A stretch of DNA of 64,000 nucleotides from Lutjanus erythropterus (GCA_020091685.1 CM034599.1:27527922-27591921), one strand, 5' to 3'; numbered from the stretch's first letter, positions 40,146 to 51,506 are shown. Numbers and translations: made by a program. The notes: generated by a model from the sequence alone, not told the origin.

Positions 40146-40429
40146 AGAGAGTCTACCGATGTTGCCTCCCCACACGGTCGGACGATGAGTTGCACGACCT
40201 TGTTCAGTTTGAGTATACAGCTGCCTGACCTGTACGCCTGTAAATGAACGGTTGCTGTGAGCTGCATAATGTGTGTGTTGAATGCGAGTGAGCGTGTGTG
40301 TTATGCACCTGCATGTACTGCACTGTAGGTGAATGTGTGTGTTAATGCGTACATGGGTGTGTATGGGTGTATTTGTGAGTGTGTGTTTGAATGTGAGGCA
40401 GCATTAGGCAGCGGAGACGTCGGTTTTAT

Positions 40430-40570
40430 AATCTTCTCTTCTGTCTGCCCTTGCCCTGACTGATGAGAGCATCTCCGTTAATTGCTTATATTTAATATTT
40501 ATTAACACGTCAATCTCAGATACGGCAGGCAGCTCAGCAGCTGGCCCCTGAGGCAGCAGATATTAACTGT
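40430..40570. promoter_or_regulatory. candidate conserved non-coding element
   Basis: This unique stretch has homeobox-type words (gttaattgctt, tttattaac) next to tandem CAGCTC/CAGCTG E-box words (40530-40545). Its look, without repeats and with mixed base use, is like a developmental enhancer. This is judged by eye only. Confidence 0.2.
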
Positions 40571-42852
40571 TCACGCGGAAAACAGCATAGCAGATGCATC
40601 AAATATGTTCATTTAGAAGCATCCATACATTGAGGTGTGTATGGGTCCCTGTTTGCCGCAGGCTGCCACTTCAGTGTAGATAACATGATGATGGAAGGTG
40701 TGTGTAGCAGAGGAAGGGAGAGGGCGAGAGAGAAATCAGGGTCTGACTCAGCAAAGCTGTGCAGATGAAGATGCCATCATTCTGTCAACGAGACGGTGGA
40801 GGAAGACACTGTACACACATCCTCTGCAGCACGCGTTCAATGAAGCTCCCCAGGCACATTTATTTATCATCACAGTTTCCACCGTTCCCGAGACGTCCTC
40901 CCTTCTTTGAGCTGCGCCGTGTACCTCTCCGCTCTTTCCATCCATCTCCTCTTTCATCTTTTCATTCCTGGTCTGTTTCCTCACCACTTCTGCTCTGTGC
41001 ATTGAGAAATGAGGCTGCCGCTGTATGGAGACAAGCCGAAACAAATGTTTAGAAATGTCACTGTGACCGTACAAATGGTAATAACATACTGTAAACTCAC
41101 ATATAGACAGATTTAAAACCTAGTACACTGAGAACAATATAACGCAGAAAGGCAAAGAACCCATAGGATCCCACTCAAAACTCATATATGTCTGTTGTCC
41201 TATATGTGGGCTGAAAGTCATGAAATGTCCTTTGATTGAAGCTCAATTTAAAAACCTTTTTGTAGCTTGTATCACAGGGGCCATGCACAACAAAATCATT
41301 TAACCAGAGTTAGATATATAGTTAATTTACAGTGCAGTCCTTAGACAGTACAATACAAACAATATAATACAAATAACTGAAACTACCACAAGGAACTTTA
41401 ATATTTTGTTTATTTTAGATGGTTTCCACTGTTATAACCACAAAATATAATAAAATATCAAAAATAAAATTATTTAAAGCAAAATCTCCTCCTACTTCAT
41501 TTTATCTGGCTAATACTACTCACTGTAATTTTGCCTGGGAAAATGTAAATAGGCTCATTTCTGATTTTGCTCTCATCTGCAGTGGAGCTATAATCAAGTT
41601 TGATTGGACAAGATTTCAACCAACCACTGAGATGCTTTTTTGGTCATTACTTTGATTCAGAGAGAAGAGGTTTCTCTCTTGTCTGGCGGAGACACCAGCA
41701 CTCATGCGTTTACGTAAATCTTTCTGACATCTGATTTTCTCAGTAATTCAATATGAGGCAAATGTTGAGTTACGGGCACTAAACTCACTGTTTCTGTGCT
41801 GGAAATTGTTAATATTGCTGCCACCATAGTTTTTACCATCGTCAAATACCGAACGCAACAGGCATGTCATCTGAGAATTGTTGGTGAATCTGTGCGTACT
41901 TATAAAAGGTAGACACAGCTGGTTGAGGAGAAATGTGTCCACCACAAATGAAGTAATCAGATGATTTGTAACAGGAAGACAGTGGGGTGAGATTTTTCTT
42001 CTTCAGAGGACAGAGTACAGTTTTATTCTTGTGGGACTCTTAATAGCGTTGCATTATGTTCCACTTTAACAAAGTCATGTCGACAGTGGCAGGTGGAGGA
42101 GTTTGTGTCTCGTAGTTTCAGGACAGTACATTAGGTCTGAATAGAGTCTGAAAACTTCAGCTCTGCGTCTATTAACCAGACTGATTGAATTATGGTCTGG
42201 CTGCTCGGATCCTGTCTGATGCTGCTGACTCAAGCCCAGCTGTGACTGATGTTTTCAAGCCTTTGTTTTAAATTATGGAGTCTGTGTTCTCAGCGAGCGC
42301 TCGGATACTGCGCACATACAAGAGAGGGAGACATGGAGAGTCGTGGGGACAGATTCCTACCACAGCGATGCTCTTTTCTCTCCCCTCCTGCACATCTTCA
42401 CCCTGTATTTCCCCATCGCTACCTTTCCACTTATGAAGATTAATGGCAGCCCGGCCATGCGCTGACATATCGCTGCTGTCATTCTCCTCTATTGCCTTCA
42501 TCTTTTCTGCTCTCCTCCCTCATCTGAGTATTTCTAACTCCCTGTTTTTGTCTTCCACAGGTCAGGCTGGCTTTGTCACGTTGAGGCGCATGTGCGTTTG
42601 CTGAGGCGTCTTGTGTGTACTGTACAGTATGTATGACAATATGTATATATGCGAATGAGACAGCGTGTGTGCTTTGACATGTGATATATAATTTGTATGC
42701 AGAGCGAAGGCAGTTTTAACACCCGCTGCTGTTAATGTCGAATTAAACCACTCCTCTGTCAGTTCAGAGGCCATCGAGCTTAATGTAGCTGCCGAGGAGG
42801 AGCTGAAGCACAGGATAAGGAGTTGAAAGTGTGTGTTGTGTGTGTGTGCTTT

Positions 42853-42890
<38 letters not shown>

Positions 42891-43270
42891 CGCGAGTTTT
42901 GTGCCAGGGCTGCAGTAATCAGCCCGACCCAGCCCATACTCTCTTTGAAGCAGCTGCAGGCCGATACTGCAAAGCATCTCACCACCACTAGAGGGACGGA
43001 TTTAGATAGTACAAGCTCACACAGAGGCATACAGTATTTTTTATTTGTAATTCATAATCAGGCTCTTGAGAATAGCTATTATTATGAATACACAATATTT
43101 TTGGTCCTGGGAGTGTCTTCTTTTCTCCAGATTAACTACAATTACTTATAATCCCTGATGCTGTTTGGCCACCACATCTCTGTGTTGTCCTAGTGAGTGT
43201 GTAGACGACACATGTCTTTTCCAGCCATTTCTTCTCACCTGGCAGTGAGGACCTTGTTTTATGGTTTTCC
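40571..43270. other. non-coding
   Basis: Overlapping low-complexity frames at 40700-41070 and 42250-42500, on both strands, have no domain. One GT microsatellite. Confidence 0.45.
42829..42889. repeat. (GT)n microsatellite
   Basis: Interrupted GT run with one CTTTTA break. Confidence 0.9.
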
Positions 43271-43849
43271 TAGGACTGTAGTCGACTGAAGAATTCTACT
43301 TACACTTCGACCAATTGATTGGTCGATGGGAAACTGCACCTAGCAGCCTTATTGGGTGCTACTCAAAGTTACACAGTATTGCCAAGGCCATAAATTCCTG
43401 GAGTTTGACCATTTCTTTTTCAGTTGTAGCTGTATTGTGACCTTTCAGACCTGTCTATCAAGTGAATTTAATGTTACAAACAACAGCAACACAAACACAC
43501 ACAAAGAGGCGACAAGGGGGACACTGACTTCTATATAACAACAAAGCTAACGCTAGATGAGTTTGCGCTATTGCATAAAGTTCCACCAAAAACTACATGA
43601 ACAGTTACTGAAATCCAACCTACCACTCCTTATTTGGTTGTCTTCGAATGAGTCATGGTGTCAGTTAGTCTTGAGCCAAGTACATGTTCAGTAAATAGAA
43701 ATAAAATACATAAGGTCTGCATATGTCCCACCCTTGACAATAATGAATTCAGTAGGGTGTCTCTATCAACTGTCCAACCAATGAGAATTTGGTTGGACGA
43801 GAGCATATTGACCAACCAATTACCAACCAACCAGAAGGTGTCAGCCCTA
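43271..43849. mobile_element. hAT-like MITE with TAGGACTGTAGTCG start and GTTTTCC flanks
   Basis: It starts TAGGACTGTAGTCGACTGAA and ends GTGTCAGCCCTA, an inverted pair of the TAGGGCTG type. GTTTTCC occurs on both outer sides (43264-43270 and 43850-43856), consistent with a slightly decayed 8-bp target duplication. Near the ends are 'gaccaattgattggtcga' and 'gaccaaccaatt' words. No transposase. Confidence 0.6.
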
Positions 43850-43856
43850 GTTTTCC

Positions 43857-46271
43857 CCGTATCTTTCCCTCCACTGAAGACTCAAACTGACTAACTTGCA
43901 CGGTCCCCTACTGGCTTCCCTCACAGGAACTGTCAGTTGGTTCACAGACACATTAAGCGAAGCTGGAAACATTGCAGCTCAGGATCAGACCTGCAGCGAA
44001 CTGTGAGATGGAGTTGTTGGACATGTCATTTCTGTCTCTGTCACCTCAGCATCCCTACATGTATATTCTTTTAATTCTGAAAGATCCCCGTCACTCAAAA
44101 ATGTGTTTTTCTTACGTTTTACCTGCCAAAATGTCTGACCTTGACTATACAGACTTGTGTCTGTGTAAAGTTTGTAAGGCTGGGATGAGGTTTTTCGGCT
44201 ATTAGTTCATTTCAACAAAGCAGTGAAGACGTATGCTTGAAAATATGAACACACATGACTTATGTTAATAATGCAAAGTAAAATAGATCCCTTTGATATT
44301 ATCTCAGTCGTGATGCTGATTTCCGTTAGCGCTCCAGTGTTAATTCCCAATATGCTTTAGCATCTAGCTGACAGACTAAATGCTAGCTATTTATACATAT
44401 ATAAATCGATTCAGCAATCAAAAATTTGAATCAGGAATTGTAAAAAAGAAAAACGATCCCAACATTTAAAAGAATCCTTTTTTTCTTCCAACCCAAATAG
44501 ATAATAATAATCAGATTCCTACTAAAGGGGCAGATGTCTGTGCACCTCCCTAAAAGCTGGGGTTCAAATGTACCCTGGGTAGGTTAGATTTGCAGCAAAT
44601 TCAAAAGCCATTCACTGTGTGATAAGCTTTATGCAGGCAAAAAACCCTGAAATTTCCAGCGCAGAATGGACTTGTGACAGAGAGAGTGAGAGTTATCATT
44701 AGTGTCAACCAGCACCAGTTACAAGGTAATAAACATAAACAAAGAACAGATGCTAACTACACTTACCATTCTGATACGTTTGCCAGTCAAGAATTCGTCT
44801 GAGTCTGGGTCTGACTGGAGCTCAAACATGGATGCCTGAATCTCTCTGATTTTTCTGGTAATGCTAATGGAAGCCATGTTAAAGCAACGAACTTTAAACC
44901 ATGAATTTATACCTGTTTCATCTGTGTAATGTGTGTTAGAGGCAGTGAGAATAGGGGCCACACAAGGGTTAAGAGTGTGACAGGTTGAAGAAAGACAGCT
45001 GACAGACTATCAGTGTTTATGCTGATTCCTCCCCCACCTTTTCAACTCTAGTCTCTGCTCTCTGAGACATCAGGACACGGGCAATAAACCACCAGAAGCA
45101 GCACACGTGGACAGCTGTAGCCCTTTATCCTGCCAACAAGAGGGGCTCGACACAGGGTGCAGAGGGCACGTCTGTCCCAAACCTAAATCAACTCTGTTAC
45201 AAAACTGGAGTGTGGCCTGTGGTTTATAATGACCTGCAGCTTCCCTGAGCCACATGCTGAGAAAGTCACTGAGACTCCTGCCTCTGTAGGAGTTTTTCAT
45301 ACTATGCCAGCATGTATCTTTGCACAACCTGCAGGCTCAATGACTTTCTTTGTGCTGTTTGCCTTGTCTTGCCCTAATATTTTATGAGGGAAAACAAAAA
45401 GGCAAAAAGCCAGAAAATATCACTTTGGATCAGATTCCAGTTTATATTTTTAGATCTCAGCAAATTAAAGATCCCTTACAGACATGTTTAAGACACAGTC
45501 TGAATAATAATTTGTGTCAGATTGGCTTTTCCACAAAAAAGTTAAATTAACTCATCATAAAGACCTAATATTACATCTGCCCTGTCTCCCTTATTACAAA
45601 ATTGTGATTCTATGAATATGCAAATGCTTTTCCATTCTTTTTAATTTCAAAAGTTTAACTACAGCACTAGAAGATGTCTCACACTTCACTGAAAAGTGTC
45701 ACAGTTTCTGCACTGGAAAATTCAAGTTTCCACATCACCATATGTGAAACATCATCATACATCATTTGGCATAGTGAATTTCAAATATCCAACTTAAGTA
45801 GTAATATTTTATATACGAAAAACAAAAAACAAAATGAAAAAATTCACATAAAAATAAGGAATAAGAGCTCAATTGTTCTTCCAAACGGACACATACGAAG
45901 ACAGCTGTGGACACCATGGACACCTATTAGTTCTGTTTATACTACTTTCTAGAGTCCACTTGCAGGATGTGTTCCACACACGTGGACAAATCCAGTCACA
46001 ACAAACTGGGGCTACACAGATGTTCACAGAGCCGTTATGTACACCCCCTGATGACAACATTGACGTCACACTGACCATGGCTCACCTGCTGAAAGTATAA
46101 TAGCAAGGTCAGCCTCATTTATGTACAAAAATGAATACGTCCATATCAACTGATGAAACCATCACTGCCCACATACTTACATGCATTCTTTATGTTGGCA
46201 TGGATGTGGTCCAGCATCAAGTTAGCAATAATAAATTAAAGTTACATGCATTTTTTAATGGAGGGGGACTT
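43857..46271. other. non-coding, probable repeat remnants
   Basis: A stretch near 44340-44460 ('atcgattcagcaatc', 'cgatcccaac') looks like a MITE remnant. No gene seen. Confidence 0.4.
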
Positions 46272-46364
46272 GATAAAGGCCTCTAGAGAACCCCACCGTC
46301 ATCACTCACTTGACTCTGCCACACCTTAAGGACGTCTTATCAATTAGGAGCTGATAAGTTATCA
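46272..46364. promoter_or_regulatory. GATA motif cluster, candidate distal enhancer of ank1
   Basis: Four GATA motifs lie within 93 bases: GATAA at 46272, CTTATCA at 46336-46342, TGATAAG at 46352-46358 and TTATCA at 46359-46364. The second and third form a perfect 7-bp inverted repeat with a 9-base spacer. The third and fourth form TGATAA-G-TTATCA, an inverted pair one base apart. The cluster is about 2 kb upstream of the erythroid-type first exon, a usual distance for a red-cell enhancer. The local sequence looks unique rather than transposon-derived. Function is inferred. Confidence 0.4.
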
Positions 46365-46619
46365 TTCCTCTCCTGAGAGGAGTTGAGTTTCTCTGCAGGC
46401 TGAGCCAGAGGAGGTTTATGTCAGAAGGGAAGAGTTGCAGTGCCCTTTTCGTGGAGGACCACAGGATAATTTGTCATGTCTTCATGGACATTAGTGTCCG
46501 TGGTCCCCTGCCCCACATTCTTTGGCAGCGGAGCTCTCATCACTGTCCAAACTTAATACTGTGGACAGGAGAGGAGTCCCACGTGATGTTTTTGCCCAGG
46601 TCACGGTCCAGTGGCACTG

Positions 46620-46930
46620 AGTAGTGCGTAGCCTTCTTTCTCCGTCGCCCCCTCCTTCCCCTCTCCTACAAGCATTTATCTCTCTGCATGGTTTTGGCAG
46701 CGATGTGCTTTTCCCAGCATTTAGCCAGGAGAGGGAGAGAAGGAGGGGAGAGGAGGAGAAAAGGAGGCCTTTTCAAGCAGGGAATGACGGACGCTTTATT
46801 AAAAGAGGCAGGGCCTTTTGAGAGGCTGGCCCCTCCGCGCTCCCCCCACCCCCGTGTGTCTGGCCCATTGTCACGGGGCGGTGGCAGCGACCCCCCCGCC
46901 AGGCGCTTTGTCACTGTAAGTCACCTCACA
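46620..46930. other. GC-rich unique stretch upstream of ank1 exon 1
   Basis: It contains purine-rich (46725-46770) and C-rich (46830-46905) blocks with several CpGs, and a 'gtaagt' donor-like site at 46915. It could be part of the ank1 control region or hold an untranslated exon. No protein is supported. Confidence 0.25.
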
Positions 46931-47184
46931 GACTGAAACAGACCCACTGTGAAAAAAACACACCCATTCTCCACAGTAACTCTGCGCTATTCTGGTATCG
47001 GCTGGTCCGTGAAGAAAAATGATTGTCTGGCTGTCACAAAACATACAGGAGACACCGAGATGGGCGTGACGTGTGGCGAGGACGGGACAGCAGAAAGGAC
47101 GGATAAAGTTAGAGTGACACCGAGTGCAGGGGTGCAACAAAACCTGAGAGGTGGAGAGGAGAGATGAGGTGTAGAGCAGAACAC

Positions 47185-47851
47185 ACACTCTTAGAAATAA
47201 AGGTTCTAACTAGAACCATAAAGGGTTCTTCGGCTTGGTACCATACCAGCACCCTGTTTGGTTCCTGTTAGAACCTTTCAACCCTTTCAGAGAGTTCTAC
47301 TTAGAACCCAACATAAAGGGTTGTACCTAGAACTATCTGTGAGAGGTTCCATCCAGAACCCCCTCAGAGGTTCTACAGAGAACCCTTCTATGGTGTAATG
47401 GTTCCTCCCAGAACCCTCTCTGGAGGTTTTATTGAGAACCTGGCCAACTTCCAAGGGTACAAACAAGAACCCACCCTGGGAATTGTATCGAGAACCATTT
47501 TATATTCCAAAGGTTTCATCTAGAACCCAGCAAGAGGGTTGATCAAGAACCTTTCTATATTCCTTCAGTTTTATCTTGAAGACACTTGTGGGGGGTTCTA
47601 CTGATAAAGTTTGTATATTACAAGGGTTATACCAAGAACCTTTTTACATTATGGTACATAAAATCCTAAATGAAAGTCCTTGAAGAACTCTTTCCTCTAA
47701 GAAAGAGTTGTTACTGGAACCCTTAAAAGTCTGACAAAGAACCCATAACAAACCCTTTCTGCAAAAAAGGGTTCATTAAAAGCAAATGGTTCTGGGTAGA
47801 ACATCAGCCCTTCAGGAAGAACCTTTTTGGAACCCTTATTTCTAAGAGTGT
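47185..47851. mobile_element. 667-bp non-autonomous DNA transposon (MITE) built of alternating GAACC/GGTTC words
   Basis: The ends are inverted repeats: the left starts ACACTCTTAGAAATAAAGG, and the right, read in reverse complement, starts ACACTCTTAGAAATAAGGG (one mismatch in 19). The interior is filled with short arms reading GAACC or GGTTC, 16 and 9 by hand count, often paired as GGTTCTA..AGAACC every few tens of bases, so either strand could fold into many small hairpins. There is no open frame for a transposase. No clear target duplication was found. It sits between the GATA cluster and the ank1 promoter. Confidence 0.7.
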
Positions 47852-47978
47852 TGAGTGTGATGGAGAATAGAAGACGAAGAAGAAGAAAAAGATGGACATG
47901 AGGGAGGAAAACTAAAAGGAGTTTGAGGCAAGAAAAATTAAGTTAGAGAAGCTGGAAAAGTAGTCAGGATGTAGTCAT

Positions 47979-47979
<1 letters not shown>

Positions 47980-48018
<39 letters not shown>
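47980..48018. repeat. (GT)n microsatellite, 290 bp before the ank1 start codon
   Basis: Pure GT run of about 19 units just upstream of the candidate promoter motifs; length variation here could affect the promoter. Confidence 0.9.
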
Positions 48019-48019
<1 letters not shown>

Positions 48020-48081
48020 CCATTTGTTTTTGGCTGCGTGTGTGAAATGTGTGTCTTTAGATACAGGCAGCATTCCTCCAG

Positions 48082-48306
48082 AGATAAACCCCTGGGCCCC
48101 CCGTCCCCTCAGCCCCCACCCTCTCTAGACTCTCCACCCACCATGCTTACTCAAGTGTGTGTGTGTCTGGGTGTGTGTTGGTGTTTACGTTGGACGGGGG
48201 TCTGCGTGCCCTGTACGGCGGCACTCGCAGGGGGCAACAGAAAAGACAGCTGTGAGTTTGAGAGAAACAGAAAACGTAAGAAAGCGAGAGTGGAGGGCCA
48301 ACAGGC
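48082..48306 (+). promoter_or_regulatory. ank1: candidate erythroid-type proximal promoter and 5' UTR of ank1
   Basis: Directly upstream of the nine-codon exon are an AGATAA motif (48082-48087) and two CACCC boxes (48117-48121 and 48135-48139), within a C-rich stretch with no TATA box. GATA plus CACCC (KLF1-type) sites without TATA is the arrangement known for the mammalian erythroid ANK1 promoter and many red-cell genes. The purine-rich stretch from about 48230 to 48306 would be 5' UTR. The transcription start is not visible, so the promoter/UTR border is unknown. Both motifs are short and common, so the call depends on their position next to the exon. Confidence 0.45.
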
Positions 48307-48333
48307 ATGCCAGTCAAGACCGTCACTTTTGGA
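48307..48333 (+). CDS. ank1: ankyrin-1, first coding exon (erythroid-type start)
   Basis: This short exon encodes nine residues, MPVKTVTFG, and ends exactly at a strong donor (gtgagta from 48334) in phase 0. The next ankyrin exon, 12.4 kb downstream, begins in phase 0, so the two join in frame. Human erythroid ANK1 also starts with a nine-codon first exon (MPYSVGFRE, from memory) that splits at the same place, just before the [13 protein letters not shown] segment; M1, P2, V5 and F8 align. The ATG has a purine (G) at -3. The reading frame stays open into the intron, so the exon end rests on the donor and the phase match. Ankyrin-1 links membrane proteins to spectrin; this exon only supplies the extreme N-terminus. 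The match rests on length, phase, position and four residues, so it is good but not certain. A transcript starting upstream would also carry an out-of-frame ATG at 48144. Confidence 0.68.
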
Positions 48334-48739
48334 GTGAGTACCACCATCTCTGTCTGCTGCTGCTCTCCGTCTCCTCTTCACCTTCCTCCTCCTTCTTCAT
48401 CTCTTCTCCTGTCACTCTCTTGTCTCCTCAGATTATCTGTACACTTCTGTGCCGCTCTGATTTTATTGCTGTCTTTTTGTGCAATATTTTGCTCTGCTTG
48501 TAAAACTCTTGGTTGCATTTTCTCAGATGTAATGCACCTGCCAACGCTCCCTTTATCCTTTCACATCAGACAGTAACAGGCCAGTACTTTTGTCACTGGC
48601 TTTGCTCCCAGTCTTAAATCTATTTCTTTCATCTTTACTTCGTCTCGAACACATGAATATTGATGTGTTTGTATTTACTCTTTGTCCATTTTGTTCAAGC
48701 TCTTTTTTTATTTATTCAGCACATGCCTAAGTGTTGGCT

Positions 48740-49014
48740 CTCTGGTTGCAAATGTATACACATTCTTTACTCAAGTGCAGATACTTGTGTACTGGTAAAA
48801 GCAGAAGTACTGATTAAACTTCTTTACTCAAGTAAAAGTGAAAAAGTACAGGCTCTGAAATGTATACAAGTATGAAAGTAAAAAGTAGGTCTCTGAAGGA
48901 CATTTTCTGCGCAAAACTCACTGTTTTGTCTTGTTAAAGTTTTGCTACGAGTGCTGTGCGCAATATGCACTAATGGATACACAGCGAAATCATCTTTTCT
49001 ATTTGTTATTGTCC
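48740..49014. mobile_element. truncated copy of the CCAGAGGTGGC element
   Basis: Starting 'ctctggttgcaaatgtatac', it repeats in the same order the first blocks of the 49015 element: 'cacattctttactcaa', 'gaaggacattttctg', 'cttgttaaag' and 'aaatcatcttttctat'. It stops where the second copy starts. It begins about 400 bases after the ank1 exon 1 donor. Confidence 0.5.
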
Positions 49015-50500
49015 CCAGAGGTGGCAAAAGTACACACATTCTTTACTCAAATAGAAGTACAAAAAGTAGAAGAAGTAAAAGTGGATGTACTGATTCCACT
49101 TTTTTACTCAAGTAAGTGAAAAATGAAGTGGAAAGTATAGCTATACATAAAAAAGTCACCTGAAACAAATCCAAACCCAAACAGATCCCTGCTTAGTTAT
49201 TTTTAATTATTTTCATTGGTCTGTTTTTTAAAAAATCTTTTTTATCTATGTATGTATGGACTAATCAGTGAATAAAGGAGGAAAAAGTGATATATTCACT
49301 GCCGAACTGGAAAAAAGTATAGTATAAAAGTAAAAAGAAGCCCTCTGAAGAACATTTGTATCGGCTGTTTCTGTTTCTGAACCTCACATTTTCTCCGTGG
49401 TCAAATCTCTCTCGTCTGTTTCGTCTTGTTACGTCTGTCTGTTGTGCAGACACACCAAGGAATCATCTTTTCTATGATTTTGTCTCAAAGATTTAGATTG
49501 AAATCAGTCGTGATGTTGGGAAGGCAGCGCACAACGGTGCAAAAAACAAAGCTGAATTCCCCTCCGCTGCACTAAAGCTGAAGTAACGAGACTGTTTTTA
49601 GAATGTAAGAAGTAGAAAGTTCAGATACTTGTCAGAATATTGCCATGTTTATTATTATTTATTGTTTGTGTGTACTTTCTTTTATACTTTTTATATGTGT
49701 ATATGTTGGATATTAACTACAAATTGGGCCGTAGTTAATGCTGTTTTTCCTTTAGTATATCATTCGTGAGTTGCTGTAACAATAAACCTATCCTTCATTT
49801 TTACATTATCTGGCTGACACTGATCACAATGTTACGATTGTAGTAGGAAGATGACATCGTCCACTGGCCCAACCTTATTTCAGATCCTCTACTTCTTCAG
49901 TTTTATTCAAGTAAAGAAGTTTGATCAGCACTCTACTTTTGCCAGAGTATTTTTACACAAGTATCTGTACTACTCTGTACTTCTAGTAACAAAGTATTTG
50001 TGCTAAGCACCGTTCTTGTTCTCCGTCTGTTCACATAAACTGTTTTGGAGACTTTTCTCTGGCTCAGCTTTTACTGCCTGCCCTGGTTTTCAGTCCTGAA
50101 TGTGCCCTCGTCTTCAGGAATGACACTGACAAAGACGAATGAGAGAAAGACTGAGAAAAAGATGCAGGTCACGGAGATGTAAACATTGGTCCTGCTTAAT
50201 AAAAAAGTGATCTGTCACTTGCTGAATAACTATACTAAAGTAAAAGTACAATTACTCCCATAAAAAATAAAGTAAAAGCGAAAGGTACCTTTTGAGAAAA
50301 CTTAACTAAAAGTAAAAGAAAGTACCTGGTTAATAAATAACTCAGAGTACATATTGTTTTTGCATTCTAATATTTTTTTAGGATGTACTAACATTATGAA
50401 AGTAAGGTTAATGTTGAAGTTGAGGAACATGAAAAGCACTTGTTGCTTTAAAAAAACCTGCTTTTTTACTCGTGTGTAATTCGTTACTAGCCACCTCTGG
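49015..50500. mobile_element. 1.49-kb inverted-repeat element with CCAGAGGTGGC ends
   Basis: The left end is CCAGAGGTGGCAAAAGTAC and the right end GCCACCTCTGG, an exact 11-base inverted repeat. Near both ends are 'ttactcaagta' and 'agtaaaagtac' words, as in a common percomorph repeat. No transposase frame is seen. The element begins inside an older, truncated copy of its own family (48740-49014). Confidence 0.6.
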
Positions 50501-51189
50501 CCATTTGTGAAATATCAGCTAACATGTTAAGGTTTTAATTGAAGATAATAGTCATTGCTCACAGACCCAAACATGACCCGTTCTGATCAAACTCATCAGA
50601 CTGAGGCTCCCACAGCAACATGGGAGGGAGCAGCTTGAGTATCTTTGAGACTTGCAATGCATGTGTGTCCAAGATTAGTCTAAGTGCGTGTTGGTGTGGG
50701 TGTGTATCGTGTTCTGTTTTCCTCTTTAATCTTGTTTTTGACTTCGTTTGTTGCTCTGTTTGGTGTTCAGATTGTAGGATGTCAACCAGGATTAGCTGTG
50801 GTGAGTAAACTAGAGGTCAGTAAACTGATTAGTGGGTCAATTAATGAGAGTCTTTCACTGAAGACGATAGACTATTTAATCTACTGATGGTGACACAGGG
50901 CACACGCTCACAGGGCAGCTGCCTGCTCGATGTGTATGAGCGCTAATTTTGTGTCAACCGCAGTTTACCTGAAATAACAGAAGAGGTGGTGAGTTCTCAT
51001 TGTAGATGATGCAACGTGTGGAAATGTGCCTAAATCTGTCTGACGGTGAGCTGAAGTCAGTTTTTAGAAGTGGTGGTTGCCAGTTATAGTGGGGTTTTTT
51101 TTAACTCCTTGCAGGATATAATCATTGCATCATTTAGTTTCTCCATAAGATTAGAGACATTTTCAAGAAAGCAGACCAGCTGGCCAATA

Positions 51190-51506
51190 GGGATACGACT
51201 AGTGATTATTTTCATTCCTGATAAATTGTGTATTCTATAAAATGTCAAAAAAGTGAAAAATGCTCATCACAATTATCCAGAGCCTAAAGTAATGTGTCCA
51301 GCCGACACTCCAAGACCCCACAAATCTTCATTTACTATCATAAATCACAAAAAAGCTACATAACCTCACATTTAAGAAGCTGAAACACCAAATATTTGAC
51401 ATTTTTATTGAAAATTGACTGAAGCAATTAATAGATTATCAAAATAGTTGACAGCTAATGTTCTTTCAATCAGCTTATCGATTAATCGACTAATCGTTGC
51501 AGCTCA
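51190..51506 (+). mobile_element. family A MITE
   Basis: It runs from 'gggatacgactagtgatt' to 'gactaatcgttgcagctc', with the family blocks 'gaaaaatgctcatcacaatt' and 'tgacatttttattgaaaa' between them. It lies in ank1 intron 1. Confidence 0.6.

Noticed and set aside
47185..47851. CRISPR-like spaced repeats
   Set aside because: The spaced GAACC/GGTTC words are short, alternate in orientation and vary in spacing. The inverted ends and the vertebrate context point to a MITE.
48144..48337. Longer frame from the upstream ATG at 48144 through the ank1 exon
   Set aside because: It is in a different frame from the ankyrin exon, starts in GT-repeat-derived Val/Cys text and runs past the donor; at most an upstream ORF.
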